From assembly GCF_014204755.1 (NCBI RefSeq), contig NZ_JACHLZ010000001.1, positions 2,728,001-2,792,000 of the forward strand: a stretch of 64,000 nucleotides of DNA. The letters run 5' to 3'. Every line of letters begins with the position of its first letter. Positions within the stretch are counted from its first letter, which is position 1. Positions 24,340 to 31,692 of this stretch are shown in pieces. Source of the stretch: Brachybacterium aquaticum (lineage in GTDB: Bacteria; Actinomycetota; Actinomycetes; Actinomycetales; Dermabacteraceae). The notes beneath the pieces were generated by a model. That model saw only the letters and a list, made by a program, of their open reading frames with translations, was not told the DNA's origin and searched no databases. The position numbers and the translations under genes were made by a program.

Positions 24340-25134
24340 TCAGTCCGTGTGGACGCTCAGCACGAGACCGGCGGAGCTCCAGGCCAGGCGCACGTCCAGC
24401 GGGTCGCCGTCGACCTCGACCTCCATGGCGTCGGTGCGGGTGCCGGGCTCGGCATCGCGCAGGTCGGCGACGGCGAGCGCGCCGTCGGGGACGCCGGCCG
24501 GGGTGTCGGCGCCGGGGGCGGTGAAGGGCGCCTCGGGCACGTCGTCGGCCTCGACCATGCCGAGGATCGCGGCGAAGAGGTGGGCGTCCATGAGCTGCTC
24601 GGCGGCGTCTGTGCGGTCGGCGTCGGTGTCGTCGGCCGCGGGGCCGCGAGCGGCGAGGTCGGTGAGGGTCGCCTCGAGAGCGTCGGCGAACAGCCCGAGG
24701 TAGGTGGGCAGGTCGCGGGCGGCGAGCTGCAGGGCGAGGTCCTCGCCGATGCCGTACACGGCGCCGGGGTTGCCGTCCTCGTCCAGGGTGAGGATCACGG
24801 CCGCGTCCGGGGTCTCGTACAGCGGGTAGTAGGCGGTGGTGTCGCCGAGCAGGGTGTACGGGCCCACGTCGGTGCGGTTCTCGACCAGCAGGTCCAGCAC
24901 GGGAAGGCCGCACACGGTGATCCCGCCGAGCTCGTCGGTGAGCTGCTCGAGGGCGGGCGGCGGGTCCCCGGCCACGTCCTCCTCGGCGACGGCCAGGCCG
25001 GGCACCAGCGCGGCGTCGTCCGCGTGGGTGGTGACAAGGGAGGAGAGGCGGTCCAGGACTGGGCGGACCGTGGCGATCGGCAGCACCTCGGCGCCGGTGG
25101 GCCAGGGCAGGGAGTTGTTCATCGGCGTGCTCAC
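24340..25134 (-). CDS. Hypothetical protein, possibly SUKH/SMI1-KNR4-like
   Basis: I do not firmly recognise this 264-aa acidic protein. The segment ITVCGLPVLDLLVENRTDVGPYTLLGDT...YPLYETPDAAVILTLDEDGNPGAVYGIGEDLALQLAARDLPTYLGLF (quoted only in part: key residues GLPVLDLL, GNPGAVYGIGE, LPTYLGLF) resembles the strand-helix order of SUKH immunity proteins: a line giving region and name, a display of current state, then a helix for residence. The C-terminal 60 residues look like a separate beta-rich piece. GTG 25134 or ATG 25122 are both possible starts. It lies directly upstream of the WXG100-like gene on the same strand, 228 bp apart. Confidence 0.6.
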   Translation of the reverse strand: MSTPMNNSLPWPTGAEVLPIATVRPVLDRLSSLVTTHADDAALVPGLAVAEEDVAGDPPPALEQLTDELGGITVCGLPVLDLLVENRTDVGPYTLLGDTTAYYPLYETPDAAVILTLDEDGNPGAVYGIGEDLALQLAARDLPTYLGLFADALEATLTDLAARGPAADDTDADRTDAAEQLMDAHLFAAILGMVEADDVPEAPFTAPGADTPAGVPDGALAVADLRDAEPGTRTDAMEVEVDGDPLDVRLAWSSAGLVLSVHTD

Positions 25135-25265
25135 CGCTCCAGTCTGTCACGCGCTCCGCCGCGCACACGGCCGCCGCACGCCGTCCCAGGGGCGCCCTGC
25201 GCGGTGGCCGCTGCCGCTCCGCGCATCCCCTGGCCCGTCCCGCTCACTCCATGCGGCGTCGGCGC

Positions 25266-26642
25266 TCACCCCACGCGCCGGGCGGCGCCTCCGGGGCGGG
25301 TGACGGCGGTGGTGGCGTGCTCCCGTCCGGGGTGCTCCTCGCGGTAGGCGGCGAGCCAGCGGGCGGCGAAGTCCTCGGCGCTCTCGCGCGGCACGAGCGC
25401 CCAGACGCTGCCGCCGAACCCTGCCCCGAAGGCGCTCGCGGCCGCGGCGCCGAGGCGGCGGGCCAGGCGCTGCAGTGCGACGGTCTCGGGGACCTGGTTG
25501 CGCAGGCCCTGCTCGGCGCCGGCCTGGGACTCGTCGACCAGTCGGCCGAACTCGGCCAGGTCCCCCTCCTCGAGGGCGAGCGCCGCGGCGGGGACGAGGC
25601 GCTCTGACTCGGCGAGGAATTGCTCGAGCCGCCCACGCAGGTACCCGTCGGACCCTGCACCGGCCGCCCCCTCCCCCACCACCAGCTCCCGCAGCCGCGA
25701 GGTCGCGGTGGGGCCGGAGGCGACGGCGTCGGCGAGGGTCGCGTCCTCGCGGCCGGTGTCCTCGCGCCAGCGGCGCAGGATCTCGGTGACGGCGAGGGAG
25801 ACGCGGTTGTAGTCGTCGCGGGCGGCGCCGGTCTTCGCCGCCTCCACGCCGCTGACCGCGACGACCAGGGCGAGGTCGTCCGGGAAGGCCACGACGCGCT
25901 CGCGGCGCACGGGGCAGAAGGCGTACTGGACCAGGGCGTCCGCCTCGCCGCACAGCATGGCGGTGTGATCCTCGCTGCCGCCGAAGGTGCCCACCCCGCG
26001 CTCGCCGCGCAGGCTCCCGAAGCTCTGACCGTTCTCGACGGTGCCGAGGTACTCCCCGAGTTGCTCGGGGGTGGTGATCTCGGCGGTGAAGGCGGGATCC
26101 GCGGCGAGACCGGCGAGGTCGATCAGCGCGAGGGCGAGGCCGACGACGAGCGCGGAGGAGCTGGACATCCCGGCCGCGAGCGGGAGGGTGGAGGTGATCT
26201 CCACGTCCGCGCCGCGGAGGCGTCCGGGGAAGTTCGCCGCGAGCCTGGCGGCGACGGTCCGGACGTAGCCGCCCCAGTGCCCGGCCGGGAGGTCGGCCGG
26301 CGCGCCGGAGGGGTCGAGGGTCGAGGAGGGGTCGTCGAGGTCGAGGACGACCTCCCCGTCGGCCGTCTGGGAGCGGACCCGCAGCGTGCGGTCCTCACGG
26401 GCGCGGGCGGTGACGGTGTGGCCGGCGTCGACCGCGGCGAGCAGCGAGCGTCCGCCGGCGTAGTCGGTGTGCTTGCCGAGCACCTCGATGCGGCCGGGCA
26501 CGAACCAGCTCACGCCGGCCGGGCGCTCCCCGGCGCGGGCGGCGAGCTGGGCGAGCACGTCGCCCGTCGGGCGCTCCCCGTCGGCCGACGGGCTCCCGAC
26601 CGACGAGCCCCCGACCGACGCCCCCGCGCCCGCAGTGCTCAC
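25266..26642 (-). CDS. GHMP-family sugar kinase (galactokinase-like)
   Basis: Phosphorylates a sugar at C1, most likely galactose or a related sugar; 458 aa. The substrate motif is PGRIEVLGKHTDYAGGRSL, where typical galactokinases have a Glu in place of the Lys before HTDY. The ATP loop LPLAAGMSSSSALVVGLALAL follows at about residue 155, and the third motif is GFGGSVWALV near the C-terminus. The first 25 residues contain a Gly/Ser/Pro linker with PSADG. The start overlaps the stop of the nucleotidyltransferase gene upstream by 4 bp, so kinase and nucleotidyltransferase are made together, a two-step route from free sugar to nucleotide sugar. Confidence 0.85.
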   Translation of the reverse strand: MSTAGAGASVGGSSVGSPSADGERPTGDVLAQLAARAGERPAGVSWFVPGRIEVLGKHTDYAGGRSLLAAVDAGHTVTARAREDRTLRVRSQTADGEVVLDLDDPSSTLDPSGAPADLPAGHWGGYVRTVAARLAANFPGRLRGADVEITSTLPLAAGMSSSSALVVGLALALIDLAGLAADPAFTAEITTPEQLGEYLGTVENGQSFGSLRGERGVGTFGGSEDHTAMLCGEADALVQYAFCPVRRERVVAFPDDLALVVAVSGVEAAKTGAARDDYNRVSLAVTEILRRWREDTGREDATLADAVASGPTATSRLRELVVGEGAAGAGSDGYLRGRLEQFLAESERLVPAAALALEEGDLAEFGRLVDESQAGAEQGLRNQVPETVALQRLARRLGAAAASAFGAGFGGSVWALVPRESAEDFAARWLAAYREEHPGREHATTAVTRPGGAARRVG

Positions 26643-27520
26643 AGCCGCAGCTCGATGCCGGCGAGCGCCTCCTGCACAGCGGCGATGTCACCGCGGGAGG
26701 ACATGTCCAGCACGCCCGCGGCGGCGGGCACGACGGTGAACGCCTCCCCCTCGGAGACCATCAGGCGCACGGCGTCGACGATCTCGAGCTCGCCCCGGGC
26801 CGACGGGGAGATCCGCGCGCAGGCGTCGAAGATCGCCGGGGTGAACAGCCACGCGTTCATGGAGACGGGCGCGTCCTCGCCGTAGGCGGCGAGGGTCTGC
26901 TCGTCGGGCTTCTCGACGATGTCGGCGAGGTGCCCGTCATCGTCCGCGGCGATGAGCGCGAAGGCGCGGATCCGGTCAGCGGGGATGTTCGAGCCGGCGA
27001 CCAGCGCGGCGCGGTCGAAGCCGACCAGGGCGGCGCCGGGGGCGGCGGCGAGCGCCGCGAGGGCGGCCGACGGGTAGTAGTTGTCGGAGTTCAGCACGAT
27101 CACACGCTCGTCCCCGGCGAAGTCGCGGGCGGCGGAGACGGCGTCGGCCGTGCCGCGGGGCTCGGCCTGCACGGCGGTGGTGACGGTGAGGCGCCCGCCC
27201 GTGGTGCGCTCGGCGTACTCGCGCAGCACGTCGTGCTCGGGCCCGATGACCAGGCACACCTCCTCGACGCCCACGTCCGCGAGGACGCTGAGGACGTAGT
27301 CGAGGAAGGGACGGCCCACGTCGATCAGCGCCTTGACGCCGCTGTCGGCGACGGCGGCCTGGGAGGCGTCCAGGCGGGCGGAGTCGTCGGCCCGGCGCAT
27401 CCGGGTGCCGAGGCCGCGGGCGAGGATCACGGCCCGGCGCACGGCGGGGCTGCTCGCGGCGCCGTGCTCGGAGCGGTTCTCGGGGCTGCTCGCGGTGGTG
27501 TTCTGCGTCGTCGCTGGCAC
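26639..27520 (-). CDS. Sugar-1-phosphate nucleotidyltransferase
   Basis: Transfers a nucleotide to a sugar 1-phosphate; 293 aa. The NTP-binding signature is AVILARGLGTRMRRAD (usually AAGxGTRM), followed by KALIDVGRPFLDYVLSVLADVGVEEVCLVIG and the metal-site VIVLNSDNYYPS. The later EKPDEQTL...VSMNAWLFTPAIFDAC is typical of the family. The GTG start has no ribosome site but TAGACT lies 7 nt upstream, consistent with a leaderless mRNA. It heads a two-gene operon with the GHMP kinase and is 69 bp from the FAD reductase stop. The nucleotide and sugar are not determinable. Confidence 0.88.
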   Translation of the reverse strand: MPATTQNTTASSPENRSEHGAASSPAVRRAVILARGLGTRMRRADDSARLDASQAAVADSGVKALIDVGRPFLDYVLSVLADVGVEEVCLVIGPEHDVLREYAERTTGGRLTVTTAVQAEPRGTADAVSAARDFAGDERVIVLNSDNYYPSAALAALAAAPGAALVGFDRAALVAGSNIPADRIRAFALIAADDDGHLADIVEKPDEQTLAAYGEDAPVSMNAWLFTPAIFDACARISPSARGELEIVDAVRLMVSEGEAFTVVPAAAGVLDMSSRGDIAAVQEALAGIELRL

Positions 27521-27527
27521 GGCCGGA

Positions 27528-27533
27528 AGTCTA
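27528..27533 (-). promoter_or_regulatory. -10 element of a probable leaderless transcript
   Basis: TAGACT on the minus strand, 7 nt before GTG 27520. There is no ribosome-binding site, and the tandem 19-bp repeat follows immediately upstream. Confidence 0.5.
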
Positions 27534-27552
27534 CGGGGCCGGACCGGCCAGG

Positions 27553-27607
27553 CTCACCCGCCGGGGGATCTCACCCGCCGGGGACGATCTCACCCGCCCG
27601 GGACGAT
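27553..27607. repeat. Three tandem 17-19-bp units carrying a stop codon
   Basis: Units at 27553-27569, 27570-27588 and 27589-27607 share CTCACCCGCC and GGG(AC)GAT. On the minus strand each contains GGCGGGTGA. The copy at 27589-27607 is the true end of the FAD reductase frame (stop at 27590-27592), and the other two duplicate it downstream in other frames. Confidence 0.8.
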
Positions 27608-28810
27608 CCGTGCCTCCAGGTCCTCGCGGTCGATGCCGTCCTCCTGCGAGTCGGCGATGAGCTGGCGGGCGGAGGGGACGGAGTCCCACGTGTTCCACAG
27701 CAGCACGCCCTCGACCGCGCCGTCGTCGAGGTAGTGCACGACCGCGGCGGTGCGGTCCTCGTTCCACACCTCCACCGTCTCCAGCGAGGTGTCCAGGTTC
27801 CCCACGGCCTCGTAGCCGTCGTCGAAGAGGTCCGAGAAGAACAGCGGCGTGTGGTCGTACACCTCCCGCTCCTCCTCGGGGCGGGTCATGTTGCGCCCGG
27901 CCACGGCGCCGGAGGCCTCGGCGTGATCGACGTGCTCGACGTGCCGCCGCCCCAGCAGCGCGTCGTCGTACAGGGCGATGTCCCCGGCGGCGAAGACGTG
28001 CGGGGAGCTGGTGCGCAGGTGCGGGTCCACCACCACGGCGTCGCGGTCGGTGTAGATCTTCGCGGCGCGGGCGAGGGAGGTGTTCAGCTCGGCGCCGAGG
28101 CCCAGCACGACCGCGTCGGCGGTGAGGGTCTCGCCGTTGTGGGCGTGGAGGGTCAGGGTCGCGCCGGACGCGATCGAGCCCAGCCGGAACCCGCCCACGA
28201 GCTGGACGCCCCTGTCGGTGAACACCTCCTCGAGGTGCCCGGTCAGGGAGTCCGGGAGCATGTGCTCGAGGACCCGGGTGCCGCCGTGGGCGAGGGTCAC
28301 CTCGGCGCCGGTGCGGGTGAGCGCCGCGGCGACCTCGGTGCCGATGTAGCCGCCGCCGACGACGACCACGCGGGCCCCGTCGGCCGCGAGGCTGCGCAGG
28401 TGGCGGTAGTCGCCGACGGTGCGCAGGCTCATCACGCGCTGGTCGTCCACCCCCGACAGGCGCCGGGCCGAGGCGCCGGTGGCGAGCAGCGCCGTGCCGT
28501 AGTGGACGCGGTGGCCGCGGGCGGTGACGACCGTGCGGGAGGCGGGCAGCAGGGAGGTGACGAGGGTGGAGGTGAACAGATCCGCGCCGGTCGCCTCGGC
28601 GGTGCCGAGGTCCTGGCTGTCGGGGTCGGGGTCGTCCCCGGTCCACAGGGTCTTGGACAGGGCCGGGCGGTAGACGGGGCCGTGGGGGTCGGCGGAGAGG
28701 ATCGCGATGGTCGCGTCCTCGTCCTCCTCGCGGATCGCGCGGGCGGCGGCGTCCGCGGCGATCCCTCCGCCGATGATCACGTGGTCGTAGCGTTCCTGCA
28801 GGTCCGTCAT
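27590..28810 (-). CDS. FAD-dependent NAD(P)H reductase, ferredoxin/rubredoxin reductase type
   Basis: Transfers electrons from NAD(P)H to a partner or small acceptor; 406 aa. The FAD motif is YDHVIIGGGIAADAAARAIRE at residues 8-28, with GPVYRPALSK just after. The NAD motif is RVVVVGGGYIGTEVAAAL at about 150, and the second FAD motif is HVFAAGDIALYDD. The C-terminal reductase domain contains FFSDLFDDGYEAVG, found in rubredoxin- and ferredoxin-reductase-like and AIF-like proteins. It is divergent from the glutamate-cysteine ligase gene, and no ferredoxin gene is adjacent. The extreme C-terminus ends within a tandem repeat. Confidence 0.9.
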   Translation of the reverse strand: MTDLQERYDHVIIGGGIAADAAARAIREEDEDATIAILSADPHGPVYRPALSKTLWTGDDPDPDSQDLGTAEATGADLFTSTLVTSLLPASRTVVTARGHRVHYGTALLATGASARRLSGVDDQRVMSLRTVGDYRHLRSLAADGARVVVVGGGYIGTEVAAALTRTGAEVTLAHGGTRVLEHMLPDSLTGHLEEVFTDRGVQLVGGFRLGSIASGATLTLHAHNGETLTADAVVLGLGAELNTSLARAAKIYTDRDAVVVDPHLRTSSPHVFAAGDIALYDDALLGRRHVEHVDHAEASGAVAGRNMTRPEEEREVYDHTPLFFSDLFDDGYEAVGNLDTSLETVEVWNEDRTAAVVHYLDDGAVEGVLLWNTWDSVPSARQLIADSQEDGIDREDLEARIVPGG

Positions 28811-28942
28811 CGGAGCCTCCTTCGGCGAGCGCGGACCTCCACGCTATGCCCGCGCCGACCGGGCGGCAATGGTCCGGCCTCCCCGCCGCGTCCCCGCACG
28901 TGCTTTCATGAGCGGGCACACCCGCACCGACCGGAGGTCACC

Positions 28943-30439
28943 ATGGGACGCGAGATCGGCTCGACCGAGTACACCCGATCCCAGCGCACGCGCTACCGCC
29001 AGGAGCTGGCCCGCAACCTCGACCTGTTCGAGTCGTTCCTGGACACCGCCGAGTTCGTGGACGAGGGCACCGTCGGGGTGGAGCTGGAGATGAACCTCGC
29101 CGAGGAGCCCTCAATGGCCCCGGCGCTCATCTCCGACCTGCTGCTGGAGGACATGGACGACGAGGACTACGTCCACGAGATCGGCCGCTACAACCTCGAG
29201 GTGAACCTCCCCGTCTCCCACCCCATCGGGTCCGGGCTGCGCGACCTCGAGAACGCCCTGACCGCCGCGATCGACAAGGCCGACGCCGCCGCCCGCGCCC
29301 GCGGCGCCCGCATCATCCCCATCGGCCACCTGCCCACCATCACCGAAGAGCTCTTCGACGGCGACACATGGCGCGCCCCCGGCGCCCGCTACGAGGCCCT
29401 CGAGGGCACGGTCCTCCAGGCCCGCGGCGAGGAGATCGCGCTGCGGATCTCCGGGGAGGGCAAGGGGCTGGACACCACCTTCGACTCGATCGCCCCCGAG
29501 AGCGCCTGCACCTCCATGCAGCTGCACCTGCAGGTCCCGCCCGAGCAGTTCGCCGCCGCCTGGAACGCGGCCCAGGCGATCGCCGGGCCGCAGGTCGCGC
29601 TCGCCGCGAACTCCCCCTACCTGCTCGGCAAGCGGCTGTGGCACGAGACCCGCGTGCCCACCTTCGTGCAGGCGCTGGACACCCGCCCGCCCGAGTACGC
29701 CGCGCAGGGCGTGCGCCCGCGGGTGTGGTTCGGGGAGCGGTGGATCACCTCGATGTTCGACCTGTTCGAGGAGAACGTGCGCCTGTTCCCGGCGCTGATC
29801 CCCGAGTCCCGCGAGATGGCTGAGGAGCCGCTGCTCACCGAGGGGCACTCCCCCCGTCTGCACGAGCTGATGCTCCACAACGGCACCGTGTGGCGCTGGA
29901 ACCGGCCGATCTACGATCCCGGCACCGACGTGCCCCACCTGCGCCTGGAGAACCGCCTGCTGCCGGCCGGACCCACCCCGGCGGACATGGCCGCGAACGC
30001 CGCGTTCTTCTACGGCATCCTCTCCTCGCTCGTGCACGAGCGGCGCCCGCTGTGGTCGCGGATGAGCTTCGAGCAGGCCGACGAGGCCTTCCAGCAGTGC
30101 GCGCGCTGGGGCCTGGAGGCGCGGGTGCGCTGGCCCAAGGTGGGTCCGATCCGCGTCGCGGACCTGCTGCAGCAGCAGCTGATCCCGCAGGCCATGGAGG
30201 GTCTGCGGGTGCTGGGGGCCGACGAGGACGTGATCTCCCGCTACCAGGAGATCCTCACCGAGCGCGCCCGCACCGGCCGCAACGGCGCCCGCTGGCAGAT
30301 CGACACCGTCACCTCGCTCGAGCTGCGCGGCGGCACCCGGGAGCAGGCGCTCGCGGAGATGACCCGCCGCTACCGCGCGAACGTCGACTCCGGCGAGCCC
30401 GTGCACGCCTGGCAGGTGCCCGCCCGCCAGAAGCCCTGA
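28943..30439 (+). CDS. Glutamate-cysteine ligase family protein
   Basis: Joins glutamate to cysteine or another amine by an ATP-dependent ligase fold; 498 aa from ATG 28943, preceded by GGAGG. The N-terminal DEGTVGVELEMNL contains the metal-binding Glu pair, and ESACTSMQLHLQV and NSPYLLGKRLWHETRVP follow as the substrate and ATP segments. RLENRLLPAGPTPADMAANAAFFYG is the conserved C-terminal core. This long group, related to GshA/GCS2, is widespread in actinobacteria, where it may act in low-molecular-weight thiol or other amide synthesis rather than glutathione. Monocistronic; no glutathione synthetase is nearby. Frames extending from 26930 are shadows. Confidence 0.85.
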   Translation: MGREIGSTEYTRSQRTRYRQELARNLDLFESFLDTAEFVDEGTVGVELEMNLAEEPSMAPALISDLLLEDMDDEDYVHEIGRYNLEVNLPVSHPIGSGLRDLENALTAAIDKADAAARARGARIIPIGHLPTITEELFDGDTWRAPGARYEALEGTVLQARGEEIALRISGEGKGLDTTFDSIAPESACTSMQLHLQVPPEQFAAAWNAAQAIAGPQVALAANSPYLLGKRLWHETRVPTFVQALDTRPPEYAAQGVRPRVWFGERWITSMFDLFEENVRLFPALIPESREMAEEPLLTEGHSPRLHELMLHNGTVWRWNRPIYDPGTDVPHLRLENRLLPAGPTPADMAANAAFFYGILSSLVHERRPLWSRMSFEQADEAFQQCARWGLEARVRWPKVGPIRVADLLQQQLIPQAMEGLRVLGADEDVISRYQEILTERARTGRNGARWQIDTVTSLELRGGTREQALAEMTRRYRANVDSGEPVHAWQVPARQKP

Positions 30440-30542
30440 CGCCGCGGCGCGCCGGCCAGGCCCGTCGGCCGCCGTCGCACGACACTCGCTGACACCTGTC
30501 TCACCAAGCGTCCACATCATGGGATGCCGTCTCATTCGGCAG

Positions 30543-30548
30543 TACAGT
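30543..30548 (+). promoter_or_regulatory. -10 element of a probable leaderless transcript
   Basis: TACAGT lies 7 nt before the ATG at 30556, with no ribosome site between them. An ATG at 30547 overlapping the hexamer is not a credible start. Confidence 0.5.
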
Positions 30549-30555
30549 GCGGGCC

Positions 30556-31581
30556 ATGAGCACCCAGTCCCCCACTCCCGCGCCGGGAACCGACACGGTC
30601 CCCGCCGTCGACGCCGCCCGCGCCTCCGAGGACCGCTCCGCGCGCATCGCGGTGACGGTCTTCCCCGCCCTGATCCTCCTCGCCGCCGCGGTGGGCTTCT
30701 TCGCCCCCGGCTTCGGCCAGACCCTCGCGCCGTACACCAGCATCTACCTGGGCGTGATCATGTTCGCGATGGGCCTGACCCTCACGATCCCGGACTTCGC
30801 CCTGGTCGTGAAGCGCCCGCTGCCGGTGCTGATCGGCGTGGTCGCCCAGTACGTGATCATGCCGCTGATCGGCCTGCTGGTCACCATCGTGCTGCAGCTG
30901 CCCCCCGAGCTCGCCGTCGGCGTGATCCTCGTGGGCTGCGCCCCCGGCGGCACCAGCTCCAACGTCATCTGCTACCTCGCCAAGGCGGACACCGCCCTGT
31001 CGGTGACGATGACCTCGATCTCCACCCTCCTCGCCCCGCTCATGACCCCGCTGCTGACCCTGTGGCTGGCGGGCTCCTACCTGCCGGTCGACGCCGGCGC
31101 GATGGCGCTGTCCATCGTGAAGATGGTGCTGATCCCCGTGGTGGGCGGCCTCGTGGTGCGCCTGATCGCCGGGAAGCTCGTGGACCGGATCCTCCCGGCC
31201 CTGCCCTGGATCTCCGTCGCCGGCATCTCGCTGGTGGTCATCTCCGTCGTCTCCGGCTCCACCGAGGCGATCGTCGCCGCCGGCGGCATCGTGCTGCTGG
31301 CCGTGATCCTGCACAACGGCCTGGGCTACCTGATCGGCTACTGGACCGCCCGGCTGCTGCGCCAGGGCGAGCGCGCCGCCCGCACCACCTCCATCGAGGT
31401 GGGCATGCAGAACTCCGGCCTGGCCGCGACGCTCGCCGCGAGCGCGTTCAGCCCCGCCGCCGCGCTGCCCGCCGCAATCTTCTCGATCTGGCACAACCTC
31501 TCCGGCGCGGTGCTGGCGATGTACTACCGCCGCAGCGCGGACCGGCACCAGGCCGATCCGGTGCGCGCCGTCAGCGTCTGA
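30556..31581 (+). CDS. Bile acid:sodium symporter (BASS) family transporter
   Basis: A 341-aa sodium-coupled transporter with nine or ten membrane segments, such as YTSIYLGVIMFAMGLTLTIPDF, which is the family signature around residue 60. GCAPGGTSSNVICYLAKAD forms the sodium-site crossover region, and GMQNSGLAATLA forms the second one. In bacteria, members such as PanS and YocS move organic acids like pantoate or ketopantoate rather than bile acids, so the substrate is open. The start is chosen by the TACAGT hexamer. A strong terminator follows the stop and is shared with the convergent BCCT gene. Confidence 0.9.
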   Translation: MSTQSPTPAPGTDTVPAVDAARASEDRSARIAVTVFPALILLAAAVGFFAPGFGQTLAPYTSIYLGVIMFAMGLTLTIPDFALVVKRPLPVLIGVVAQYVIMPLIGLLVTIVLQLPPELAVGVILVGCAPGGTSSNVICYLAKADTALSVTMTSISTLLAPLMTPLLTLWLAGSYLPVDAGAMALSIVKMVLIPVVGGLVVRLIAGKLVDRILPALPWISVAGISLVVISVVSGSTEAIVAAGGIVLLAVILHNGLGYLIGYWTARLLRQGERAARTTSIEVGMQNSGLAATLAASAFSPAAALPAAIFSIWHNLSGAVLAMYYRRSADRHQADPVRAVSV

Positions 31582-31628
31582 TCCCCGCCCCCGGGGCCGA
31601 CCAAGGGCCGACCAGGACCTGACCCGAC

Positions 31629-31664
31629 GAGGGCCGACGACCGCACCAGCGGTCGTCGGCCCTC
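31629..31664. terminator. Strong bidirectional terminator hairpin
   Basis: A perfect 16-bp stem (GAGGGCCGACGACCGC and complement) with loop ACCA lies between the convergent BASS and BCCT genes, followed by TCTCTCC on the plus strand. Confidence 0.85.
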
Positions 31665-31692
31665 TCTCCGTCCGGGTCGGGCAGGTCGGACC

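Noticed and set aside
22151..24703. An 850-codon plus-strand frame
   Set aside because: It is antisense to the WXG100-like gene; its Ala/Pro/Arg composition mirrors the glycine-rich repeats of the real gene.
26930..30439. A 1169-codon plus-strand frame
   Set aside because: Only its last 498 codons (from 28943) are a real gene; the rest is antisense to the nucleotidyltransferase and FAD reductase genes and is kept open by high GC.
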